Positions 53,690 through 61,420 of a stretch of 64,000 nucleotides of DNA are shown in pieces. The DNA lies in assembly GCF_036226885.1 (NCBI RefSeq), contig NZ_CP109028.1:62001-126000 (forward strand). Direction: 5' to 3'. The first letter of the stretch is position 1, and the number at the start of each line of letters is the position of its first letter. This stretch comes from Streptomyces sp. NBC_00663. Its GTDB lineage: Bacteria > Actinomycetota > Actinomycetes > Streptomycetales > Streptomycetaceae. The translations under genes were made by a program, and so were the position numbers. The notes beneath the pieces were generated by a model. That model made no database searches. It was given only the letters and a program-made list of their open reading frames with translations, and was not told where the DNA came from.

Positions 53690-54290
53690 AGTGGTCTCGC
53701 TTGCCGGGGGAGAGCGGAGCGGAGACAGGGTCCGAGGCCCACCCCCGCCTGGGACTCAAGGGACTCTCCGAGTTTCAGTCCCTGACCTTCCGTCCCTGAT
53801 ATCTGTGCAGGTCAGAGGCATCTCCATCCCTCTAACAGGGACTGTAGGGACTCAACTCCGCAATTATGACGTAGACAAGACATGTATTCGTACGCGCGCG
53901 CGTATACGTAACTCATCATCAAGTACAGCTCATAATTGGGGAAGTTCAGTCCCTACAGTCCCTGATGGCGATGCTAAAGGCGCTCTGACCTGCACAGATA
54001 CGCACCCCCTCGTCAGTCCCTCCCTGGATGCCCAGCCCCTGCCGTTTGGTCCCTGGCCCCTTTCCGTCCCTGACGGCGCCCCCGCGCCTTCGGTGGCTCA
54101 ACACGCCTCCTGCTCGTGGGTCCCTCCAGCCCCTAGGGTGAAAAGGGACCGACCGCGCCAGGGACCAAAGGGACCCACGAACCTGATAGAAACGGCACGC
54201 GGGTTGGGCAGCCTTTGTTTTGCGAACACGGGCTTTACACTCTTCCGCATCAGAGTCCCTTCAGTCCCTGCCGCGGCGTCCGCCCCGCAG
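53690..54290. other. Putative replication origin of the right module (GGGACT iterons)
   Basis: The region carries at least ten copies of GGGACT or its complement AGTCCC, many in tgggactcaagggact or cagtccctacagtccct contexts with 9-bp spacing, plus weaker GTCCCT units to about 54275. It lies directly upstream of the primase gene at 54334. The layout equals that of the left origin, but the hexamer differs by one base (GGGACT versus GCGACT). The centre is a long imperfect inverted repeat. Confidence 0.8.
53836..53964. repeat. Imperfect 34/35-bp inverted repeat around a Z-prone spacer
   Basis: The arms at 53836-53869 and 53930-53964 match over their first 17 bp exactly and differ by two substitutions and one indel in the rest; both end in an aattatga-type AT-rich segment. 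The 60-bp spacer holds gtacgcgcgcgcgtatacg, an alternating purine-pyrimidine tract. Arm length, spacer length and spacer type mirror the left origin (28-bp arms, 59-bp spacer). Confidence 0.85.
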
Positions 54291-54333
54291 GTGTGTGAAG
54301 GATCGGGCAGACAGAACTGACGAGGACGATTCC

Positions 54334-55476
54334 GTGCCGCGCGTAGGGGAGAACCGGCAGAGCGCAGCCAGCGCCGCACCTGCGGCACCGCGAGCCGTCG
54401 CGCGATGGTGCGCCGCGCAAGGCTGGCCGGTGCACCCGCTGTCCCCCGGGCGCAAGACCCCTGTGGGCAACTGCCCTGCCTGCTCGGCGAGCTCAGGAAG
54501 CCGGCACGAGCCGACCTCCTGCCCCTGCCACCTCGAAGGCCGCCCTTGCCATGGCTTCCACGCGGCAACGACCGACCCTGAGCTCATCGACCGATGGTGG
54601 ACCGACACCCCTTCCGCCGGGGTCGGCGTCGCCTGTGGCCCTGCCGCTCTCGTCGTGATCGACATCGACGCCCATCAGGCGCCGCTCGCGGACCGGGCGC
54701 ACCTCCTCCCCGGTATCCCCATCCCCGACCAGGTCCAACTCGACGGTCTGGCCGCAGGCTTCGATACCTTGGCGCTGCTCGCGGCCTATCGGGGAGAGGC
54801 GGATCCGGCTCAGGACGAGAGCACATTGCGGGTACGCACGCCTTCCGGCGGCCTGCACGTCTGGTACCGGAACCCCGAACCCTCCATCCGCTACCGGTGT
54901 TCCACCGGGTCCGGCCGAAATACCGCGCTGGCCTGGCAAGTCGACGTCCGAGCAGAGGGCGGCTACATCGTGGCGCCCGGCACCTGGACGCCGAAGGGCA
55001 TCTACCGTGCGGAGGGGACCGTCCGGCATCCGGCCGTACTGCCGCAGTGGCTCAGCAACGAGCTCCGCCGTACCGGACATGTCATCGAGAAGCAGACGCC
55101 GACCGCGCCGACCGCGGCCAATGCGGTCCCCGGCCCGGTGCCCAGTGGGCCGGCCGGTGGAGTGCCCGTCCCCCCAGCCCGTGGTCCCCAGCGCACAGCC
55201 GCCGCCCATCAGGTCATGGATCCCCTGATCGCCCTGGTCGCTGAGTGTGCTGCTGCCCGGGAGGGGACCGGTTTCACGGAGAAGCTCAACCGGGCGGCCT
55301 ACACGGCCGGTGGTCTGGTCGGAGCAGGACACTTTGAGCACGCCGTAATACGTGACCGACTTCTCCGTGTCGCCCACTACGCCCGCCCTTGGCAGCAGTC
55401 CCGAAATGAAAAGATCGTTGACGACGCCCTTGCCGTAGGGTCCGTCCGCCCGCTTCACCTCAAAGGACGTCCATGA
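54334..55476 (+). CDS. Bifunctional primase-polymerase (right module)
   Basis: This 380-aa paralogue of the left primase shares WCAAQGWPVHPLSPGRKTP, a Cys/His cluster (CPAC, HEPTSCPCH), metal-site VVIDIDAHQ, TPSGGLHVWY and EKLNRAAYTAGGLVGAGHF. GTG 54334 after GACGAGGA is the preferred start; an upstream in-frame ATG at 54220 would overlap the iteron region. The stop overlaps the helicase start by 4 bp. Confidence 0.88.
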   Translation: MPRVGENRQSAASAAPAAPRAVARWCAAQGWPVHPLSPGRKTPVGNCPACSASSGSRHEPTSCPCHLEGRPCHGFHAATTDPELIDRWWTDTPSAGVGVACGPAALVVIDIDAHQAPLADRAHLLPGIPIPDQVQLDGLAAGFDTLALLAAYRGEADPAQDESTLRVRTPSGGLHVWYRNPEPSIRYRCSTGSGRNTALAWQVDVRAEGGYIVAPGTWTPKGIYRAEGTVRHPAVLPQWLSNELRRTGHVIEKQTPTAPTAANAVPGPVPSGPAGGVPVPPARGPQRTAAAHQVMDPLIALVAECAAAREGTGFTEKLNRAAYTAGGLVGAGHFEHAVIRDRLLRVAHYARPWQQSRNEKIVDDALAVGSVRPLHLKGRP

Positions 55477-57128
55477 GCAGCAGTGCCGAAGGCTCGCCGC
55501 GCTTTGACCCGCAGGCCGCCGCACAGCAGATGCTCGACCTCCAGTCCGCGGAACCGGCCCCCGGCCCCGCCCGCTTGCCCGCGCAGAGCGTCACTGGCAT
55601 CGACGCCTCCGCCGCCGTACCCGCGCCAGCCGGCGAAGGTGCTTCAGTCCCCCTGCCCTCTTCAGTCCCCCTACCCTCTTCGCCCCCTATGCCGGCCCCG
55701 GCCTCGGCCCCCACGCTCCCTTCGGCAACACTGCCGCCCTCGGCCCCGTTCCCACCCTCGCTCTCCGACCGAGGCAACGCCCGTCTCTTTGTGCAGCTGC
55801 ACCGCGATCAGTTCCGCCATGTGGAGGGACTGGGCTGGTTCGCATGGGACGGCTACCGGTGGAAGCGCGGGGGAGGGGAAAAGGCCGCACTGTGGGCCGC
55901 GGGGGAGATGGCAGAGGACTTGTCGGTCACCGATCCGAGAGGCGTCTTCAGCGACCGCGAGCTGGCCCAGCACAAGCGGCGCACCCTCTCCACGACAGGC
56001 CTCAAAGCCCTGCTGACGCAGGCAAAGGCATCCCCGGACATCTCCGTGGACCCCGACCGGCTCGACGGAGATCCGTACGCCCTGTGCACCCCGGCCGGAG
56101 TGGTCGACCTGCACAACGGGCTTCTGCGTAAGCCGGATCCCTCCCGCGACTTCCACTCCCGTGCCACCAGCGTCGCCCCGCTGACCATGGAGACGCCCCG
56201 CTGGCACCGCTTCCTCGCCGACACCTTCGGGGACGACGACGAGGGCCGGGAGATGATCGACTTCCTGCACCTGCTGCTGGGGTACTCCATCACCGGCGAC
56301 GTGGGCGCCCAGGTGCTGCCCTTCCTTCACGGTGAGGGCAAGAACGGCAAGTCCGTTCTCCTCGACATCATGATCCAGATCCTCGGTGACTACGCCGATG
56401 CTGCTCCGCCCGGCTTCCTGATGGACAGGGGAGCGTTCTCGGAGCACTCCACGGAGCTGACGGAACTGCACGGGCGCCGCCTGATCGTGTGCAGCGAGCT
56501 GAAGCCGAACGACAAGTTCGACGAGGCTCGAGTCCGCCTCCTCACGGGCGGCGACAAGATCAAGGCCCGCCGGATGCGGCAGGACTACTTCTCGTTCACC
56601 CCGACCCACCACCTGTGGCTGCTGGGCAACCACCGCCCGGAGGTCTCCACCGGAGGCTACGCGTTCTGGAGGCGTATTCGCCTGCTGCCCTTCACCCGGA
56701 CCGTCCCCGCGCACCGCAGGATCGACAACCTCGCCTTCGAACTCGTCCGCGACGAGGGGCCGGGAATCCTACAGTGGCTGATCGAGGGCGCACAGCGGTA
56801 TCTGCGCACCAGGGACCCGCTGGAGGGCCCCGACCGGGTCCGGATCGCCACCACGGCCTACGCCACCACCGAGGACCACATCGGCCGTTTCCTCACCGAA
56901 TGCTGCACGCGGGACTGCGATGCGAGAAGGGACCTGCGCGTGGAACAGGGGCTCCTCTACGCGGAGTACAGCTCCTGGTGCAACGCCGGCGAGGGGATCC
57001 GGCCCGCGACACCACGGGTCTTCGCGAACCGCGTCCGCCAGGAGGTGGGCGTGACCTCGCCGACCGACATGATCAAGTCCAATGGCCGCAAGTACTACCC
57101 GGGCATCGCACTGCTGGAGCAGGCATGA
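55473..57128 (+). CDS. P4/D5-type replicative helicase (right module)
   Basis: This 551-aa paralogue of the left helicase has a longer Pro/Ala/Ser-rich N-terminal linker (about 45-95), then RGNARLFVQLHRDQFRHVEG, TPAGVVDLHNGLL, Walker A HGEGKNGKSVLLD, Walker B-like RRLIVCSELKP and LWLLGNHRPEV. The catalytic core is very similar to the left copy, whereas the linker has diverged. It works with the primase whose stop it overlaps. Confidence 0.9.
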   Translation: MSSSAEGSPRFDPQAAAQQMLDLQSAEPAPGPARLPAQSVTGIDASAAVPAPAGEGASVPLPSSVPLPSSPPMPAPASAPTLPSATLPPSAPFPPSLSDRGNARLFVQLHRDQFRHVEGLGWFAWDGYRWKRGGGEKAALWAAGEMAEDLSVTDPRGVFSDRELAQHKRRTLSTTGLKALLTQAKASPDISVDPDRLDGDPYALCTPAGVVDLHNGLLRKPDPSRDFHSRATSVAPLTMETPRWHRFLADTFGDDDEGREMIDFLHLLLGYSITGDVGAQVLPFLHGEGKNGKSVLLDIMIQILGDYADAAPPGFLMDRGAFSEHSTELTELHGRRLIVCSELKPNDKFDEARVRLLTGGDKIKARRMRQDYFSFTPTHHLWLLGNHRPEVSTGGYAFWRRIRLLPFTRTVPAHRRIDNLAFELVRDEGPGILQWLIEGAQRYLRTRDPLEGPDRVRIATTAYATTEDHIGRFLTECCTRDCDARRDLRVEQGLLYAEYSSWCNAGEGIRPATPRVFANRVRQEVGVTSPTDMIKSNGRKYYPGIALLEQA

Positions 57129-57330
57129 CGGCTGGCGTAGGTGGGCCGTCCACACCACGTGCCCTACACCGGCCTTGGCCTGCGCTCTACGATGGTGGCC
57201 AGGCCACGCCCGCGGTGACCCCCACGGAGCGGCCCGCCACCTGGCGGCGAGCGGGTTGGAGCGACACGGACAGATGCCCGGACTTTCCCCCACGGCCGGG
57301 GAGCACGCCGGAGAAGGAGGGGCTACAGCC

Positions 57331-57711
57331 ATGAGTTCGCTGTTGACCGAGAGCGACCTCATCCACGAGGCCGAGGTGGTGTGGCTGGAGAACGCCGAAC
57401 GGCTCGACTACGTGCGCCAGGCGCTGGACAAGACCAGGCGGCGCAACACCAAGCCGCCGTACGCCCGCGACGGACGCATGGTGGGCTACGCGCTCCTGGA
57501 CGACGACGCCACCCCTGACCCTGACAGCGGTCTGTACAAGCGGCGGGTGTTCTTCCTGCTTCCTCACGACCGGGACAGCCTTCCCGAAGGCCTCTACCGC
57601 GAGGGCGCCCCGGGGGAGGCCGTCGACCCGCGCACGATCGCCCCGAAGAAGCCGGGAGCGAAGACCCCCCGTTCCCAGTCGGGTTCGGTGGCCGTGGCTT
57701 CGTCCACCTGA
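57331..57711 (+). CDS. Small protein of the right replication module
   Basis: This 126-aa paralogue of the 38500-38889 protein shares VVWLENAERLDYVRQAL, ARDGRMVGYALL and RRVFFLLPHDRDSLPEGLYR. ATG 57331 follows AAGGAGGGG. Here it is separated from the helicase by about 200 bp instead of overlapping it, so it may have its own promoter. The function is unknown. Confidence 0.8.
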   Translation: MSSLLTESDLIHEAEVVWLENAERLDYVRQALDKTRRRNTKPPYARDGRMVGYALLDDDATPDPDSGLYKRRVFFLLPHDRDSLPEGLYREGAPGEAVDPRTIAPKKPGAKTPRSQSGSVAVASST

Positions 57712-57761
57712 CCCGTTCCCGGTTATGGCTCCATCGCGGAGATCGCTCAGAGACCCCTCCG

Positions 57762-57778
57762 CTATTACGCCGTAATAG
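57762..57778. promoter_or_regulatory. parS-like site 5
   Basis: CTATTACGCCGTAATAG, identical to site 1, 50 bp past the small replication protein. Confidence 0.8.
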
Positions 57779-57788
57779 AGACCCTCCG

Positions 57789-57805
57789 CTATTACGGCGT
57801 AATAG
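57789..57805. promoter_or_regulatory. parS-like site 6
   Basis: CTATTACGGCGTAATAG, inverted relative to site 5 and 27 bp away centre to centre. Confidence 0.8.
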
Positions 57806-58066
57806 CTCCCACGCCTGATCCCATGCGCGCTGCCCCTCGTCGGGCCGACGCGCGTCGTGAGGTTCCTATACGGCTCCGCCGCGGCGCCATCCCGCAGAAC
57901 CAGGCCAGGGACCGGCACGAGCCGGGGCCACTGTCCACCATGTGGTTGCCGAGTCTCACCAGCACGCCTGCTCCCTGATACTTCAGCAGGTGCGCCAGGC
58001 GACGGAGCCACTGCCGCCTCACGACACGACCTCACGACGAGACCATGCCCAGGAAGGCTGAACACG

Positions 58067-58903
58067 GTGACGACCGCCGCATATCAGGGTGAACCCGGAT
58101 CCAACTCGGCGACCGCCGCACGCGCCCTCTACCCTGACAGCGCCGAACTGCCCTGCACCGGCTTCGAGCAGGCACTGGACGCCGTGACCCTGGGCACCGC
58201 CGACGTCGCCGTGATCCCCGTCGACAACTCCGCGGCCGGACGCGTCGCCGACGTGCACCACCTGCTGCCCGAGTCGGGTCTCTACATCGTCGCCGAGTAC
58301 TTCCTCGCCATCCGCTTCGACCTGATGGGCGTGCCCGGCGCGACCCTGGACCAGGTGGAGTGCGTACGCAGTCACGTGCACGCACTCGGACAGTGCCGCA
58401 AGATCCTGCGAGAGGGCGGCTGGCGCACCCTCGTCAGCGACGACACCGCCGGCGCCGCCCGCGAGGTGGCCGAGCTCGGTGACCCGCGGCACGCGGCGCT
58501 CGCCCCGCCGGCCGCGGCCGAGCTCTACGGTCTCGATGTACTGCGCGCCGAGGTCGAGGACGACCCGGACAACACCACCCGCTTCGTCGTGCTCTCCCGG
58601 GACGCCGTCTTCGCCCCGCACACCGGGGAGCCGACGATGACGAGTCTGTTCTTCAGCGTCCGCAACATCCCGAGCGCCCTCTACAAGGCGCTCGGCGGGT
58701 TCGCCAGCAGCGGCGTCAACCTCACCAAGATCGAGAGCTACCAGATCGGCGCCGGACTCAACGCCAGCCGCTTCTACGTCGAGATCGAGGGCCACCCCGA
58801 CGACGAGCGCATCGCCCTCGCCCTGCACGAACTGCGCTTCTTCTCCACCGAGGTCCGCATCCTCGGCGTATACCCGGCGCATCCGCACCGCTCGCAGAGC
58901 TGA
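58067..58903 (+). CDS. pheA: Prephenate dehydratase with ACT domain (alphaproteobacterial type)
   Basis: The enzyme converts prephenate to phenylpyruvate in phenylalanine synthesis. The 278-aa product from GTG 58067 has AYQGEPGSNS at the start, the catalytic TTRFVVLSR and a C-terminal ACT domain (about 190-270) with NLTKIESYQIG in place of the usual ESRP Phe-binding motif. That KIESY form is the one I associate with alphaproteobacterial-type enzymes, and the change may alter feedback control by Phe. It stands alone, not in an aromatic operon. Confidence 0.9.
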   Translation: MTTAAYQGEPGSNSATAARALYPDSAELPCTGFEQALDAVTLGTADVAVIPVDNSAAGRVADVHHLLPESGLYIVAEYFLAIRFDLMGVPGATLDQVECVRSHVHALGQCRKILREGGWRTLVSDDTAGAAREVAELGDPRHAALAPPAAAELYGLDVLRAEVEDDPDNTTRFVVLSRDAVFAPHTGEPTMTSLFFSVRNIPSALYKALGGFASSGVNLTKIESYQIGAGLNASRFYVEIEGHPDDERIALALHELRFFSTEVRILGVYPAHPHRSQS

Positions 58904-59013
58904 GCGTCGTCCCTGCCAGGAATTTCTCCCGGTACCCACGGTGTTCCAGTCCCACTGGACTCCGTCACCGCTTCAAAAGGTGACGAGCAACAGTGATTCA
59001 GTCACGCAACTCA

Positions 59014-59032
59014 TCACCTGCCAAGATGGTGA
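59014..59032. promoter_or_regulatory. Operator-like palindrome upstream of msrA
   Basis: TCACCTGCCAAGATGGTGA, extended to 8-bp arms (TCATCACC/GGTGATGA, 59011-59035). It lies 80 bp before msrA and matches the sites at 47907 and 59748. Confidence 0.65.
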
Positions 59033-59111
59033 TGAGAGGGGCTCTCTTCAGACCGCCGACATGCGAGCCTGGAGCCCTGCGCGAACAACGCGAACGGAAA
59101 GGTGAGGTGCC

Positions 59112-59627
59112 ATGAGCGACGCCGAGGAGAGGGCGCTGCTGGCGGGCGGCTGCTTCTGGGGCATGCAGGAGCTGATCCGGGCCCTGCCCGGCGTGACCCA
59201 CACACGCGTGGGCTACAGCGGCGACAACGACAAGCCCAACGCCACCTACCGCGACCACGGAAAGCACGCGGAGTCGATCGAGATCACCTTCGATCCCACG
59301 GCCACCGACTACCGCACGATCCTGGAGTACTTCTTCCAGATCCACGACCCGAGCACGAGCAACCGCCAGGGCAACGACATCGGCGCCAGCTACCGCTCCG
59401 CCATCTACTACTACGACGAGGAGCAGCGCCGCATCGCGCAGGACACCATCGCCGATGTCGACGCCTCCGGACTGTGGCCGGGACCGGTGGTGACCGAGGT
59501 GACGCCGGCCGGCCCGTTCTGGGAAGCCGAACCGGAGCACCAGGACTACCTCCAGCGCTACCCGAACGGCTACACCTGCCACTTCCCGCGCCCGAACTGG
59601 CGCCTGCCCAAGCGCGCCGAGGCCTGA
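59112..59627 (+). CDS. msrA: Peptide methionine (S)-S-oxide reductase
   Basis: MsrA repairs oxidised methionine. The 171-aa protein has the catalytic motif GGCFWGMQE, the family block [14 protein letters not shown] and a further Cys in GYTCHFPRP as likely resolving residue. ATG 59112 follows AAAGGTGAGG. Upstream is a 19-bp palindrome shared with the CGNR regulator gene and the peptide gene, so stress-linked regulation is suggested. Confidence 0.95.
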   Translation: MSDAEERALLAGGCFWGMQELIRALPGVTHTRVGYSGDNDKPNATYRDHGKHAESIEITFDPTATDYRTILEYFFQIHDPSTSNRQGNDIGASYRSAIYYYDEEQRRIAQDTIADVDASGLWPGPVVTEVTPAGPFWEAEPEHQDYLQRYPNGYTCHFPRPNWRLPKRAEA

Positions 59628-59747
59628 CCCAGGGTGCGGCGGGGGAGAGCACCACTTCCCCTGCCGCACACCCGCCGGGCTGACGCTCGTCTACTCGTCT
59701 ACAAGCGACAACCAGCACCGCGCCCACCAGGCACGCCCACTTGCCGT

Positions 59748-59766
59748 CACCGCCTTGACAGGTGAC
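59748..59766. promoter_or_regulatory. Operator-like palindrome overlapping the peptide gene promoter
   Basis: TCACCGCCTTGACAGGTGA is the inverted form of the 19-bp palindrome (reverse complement TCACCTGTCAAGGCGGTGA). It contains TTGACA (59756-59761), a consensus -35 box; a -10-like CATGCT is about 18 bp downstream. A protein bound here would control the peptide gene. Confidence 0.65.
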
Positions 59767-59844
59767 GCAAGCGGGATGCATGCTCATGCTCGGCCAAGGC
59801 AACAACCAGGACGCCATCCACGATCGACGAAGTGGAGCACGGTC

Positions 59845-60042
59845 ATGAACAAGGCACTCACCACGGAAGCCGCCGAGTCGGCAGTACGGCACGCGCGATT
59901 CGGCAAGCTCCCCGAGCGCATCAGCTTCGAGGACATGACCGAAGCGGTCGAGTCAGCCCCGACCGCCGGAGCGAACAGCTCGTACAACCCCGAAGCTTCA
60001 TGGAAGTACTACTCGTGCCTGGCCCTGGACCTGGGCCTGTAA
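59845..60042 (+). CDS. 65-aa orphan peptide, precursor-like
   Basis: ATG 59845 follows GGAG with 7-nt spacing. The N-terminal two thirds are charged and leader-like (MNKALTTEAAESAVRHARFG, KLPERISFEDMTEAVES); the C-terminal third is aromatic and hydrophobic (SSYNPEASWKYYSCLALDLG plus a final Leu) with one Cys. This two-part layout resembles RiPP precursors, but no YcaO, lanthionine synthetase, radical SAM or protease gene is nearby. A regulatory or small structural protein is equally possible. Confidence 0.6.
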   Translation: MNKALTTEAAESAVRHARFGKLPERISFEDMTEAVESAPTAGANSSYNPEASWKYYSCLALDLGL

Positions 60043-60051
60043 CCCCTGACC

Positions 60052-61389
60052 TCAACGCACCAGACACGGCCGCTTGTTGTCGAAGGTCCAGCCGGGCACG
60101 AGATAGCGCATGCCGATCGCATCGTCCCGGGCCCCCAGAGCCTTCTCGCGGTACAGCTCATGGGCGGCCAGCAGACGGTCCCGATCGAGCTCGACGCCAA
60201 GCCCCGGAGCCCGAGGAATCGCGATCTCCCCGTCGACGATGCGCGGCGGGGCGACGGTGAGCCGCTCCATCCCCTCCTGCCAGATCCAATGCGTGTCGAG
60301 GGCGTTGTACTCACCGGGCGCCGCCGCACCGCAGTGCGCGACCATCGCCAGGCTGATGTCGAAGTGGTTGTTGGAATGACAACCCCACGTCAGACCCATC
60401 GAGTTGCACAACTGAGCCACCCGCACCGAGCCCTGCATGGTCCAGAAGTGCGGGTCGGCCAGCGGGATGTACACCGATTGCAGCGCCAGGGCATGGGTCA
60501 ACTGCCGCCAGTCCGTGGCAATCATGTTCGTCGCCGTGGGCAGCCCGGTCGCCCGGCGGAACTCCGCGAGGATCTCGCGCCCCGAGTAGCCGTCCTCCGC
60601 ACCGCACGGATCCTCGGCATAGGCGAGCGTGCCCACCAGCGGCCGGCACAACTCGACCGCCTCGCGCAGCGACCACGCCCCGTTGGGGTCCAGGGTGATG
60701 CGCGCCTCAGGGAAACGCTTCTTCAGCTGCCGTACCGCCTCGACCTCCTCCGCCCCGTCCAGCACCCCGCCCTTCAGCTTGAAGTCCCGGAAGCCGTAGT
60801 GCTCGTACGTCGCCTCCGCCTGCCGCACGATCGCCTCGGGCGTGAGCGCCTCCTCGCGCCGGATCCGGTACCACTCCACGTCCGCGTCGGGCTCACGGAC
60901 GTACTCCAGATCCGTGCGGTCGGGATCGCCGACGTAGAAGAGATAACCGAGAACCCGTACGGACTCCCGCTGCTGCCCGTCACCGAGCAGGGCCGCGACC
61001 GGAACGTCGAGATGCTGGCCCAGAAGGTCGAGCAGGGCGGACTCGACGGCCGTGACCGCGTGGACAGTCGTCCGCAGATCAAAGGTCTGCAAACCACGGC
61101 CGCCGGAGTCGCGGTCGCCGAACCGCTCCCCGATCTCCCGCAGAACCCGCTTGTAGTCGCCCACCGGCGCGCCCACGACCAGCGACTCGGCGTCCCGCAG
61201 CGTCCGCGTGATCTTCTCCCCGCCCGGCACCTCACCGAGCCCCGTGCGGCCCTCGGAGTCCGTCAGGACGACGACGTTGCGGGTGAAGTACGGGCCATGC
61301 GCACCGGAAAGATTCAGCTCCATCGAGTCGCGCCCGGCGACGGGATAGACGGCGAACGCGGTGACGGTGGGCTGGTTTCGGCTGGTCAT
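60052..61389 (-). CDS. gudD: Glucarate dehydratase
   Basis: This 445-aa enolase-superfamily enzyme dehydrates D-glucarate to 5-dehydro-4-deoxyglucarate. Visible features are the KxK base motif [10 protein letters not shown], the metal ligand [38 protein letters not shown] and [14 protein letters not shown] with the second catalytic His. It is the last gene of the leftward kdgD-gntP-gudD operon and lies 31 bp after the permease gene. Confidence 0.95.
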   Translation of the reverse strand: MTSRNQPTVTAFAVYPVAGRDSMELNLSGAHGPYFTRNVVVLTDSEGRTGLGEVPGGEKITRTLRDAESLVVGAPVGDYKRVLREIGERFGDRDSGGRGLQTFDLRTTVHAVTAVESALLDLLGQHLDVPVAALLGDGQQRESVRVLGYLFYVGDPDRTDLEYVREPDADVEWYRIRREEALTPEAIVRQAEATYEHYGFRDFKLKGGVLDGAEEVEAVRQLKKRFPEARITLDPNGAWSLREAVELCRPLVGTLAYAEDPCGAEDGYSGREILAEFRRATGLPTATNMIATDWRQLTHALALQSVYIPLADPHFWTMQGSVRVAQLCNSMGLTWGCHSNNHFDISLAMVAHCGAAAPGEYNALDTHWIWQEGMERLTVAPPRIVDGEIAIPRAPGLGVELDRDRLLAAHELYREKALGARDDAIGMRYLVPGWTFDNKRPCLVR

Positions 61390-61420
61390 CGCAAATCCTT
61401 AAAGCGAAAAAGAGGGCAGG

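Larger units (their letters stand above)
53235..54333. other. parA promoter, parS-like sites and right origin (no gene)
   Basis: This 1.1-kb stretch between divergent parA and primase genes holds no convincing gene. It contains, in order, a parA operator-like inverted repeat, three 17-bp palindromes and an iteron-rich origin region, each annotated separately. Confidence 0.7.
57712..58066. other. Intergenic region with two parS-like sites
   Basis: This 355-bp region after the right module holds the paired 17-bp palindromes 5 and 6 and no convincing gene. The remainder (57806-58066) leads into prephenate dehydratase. Confidence 0.5.
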
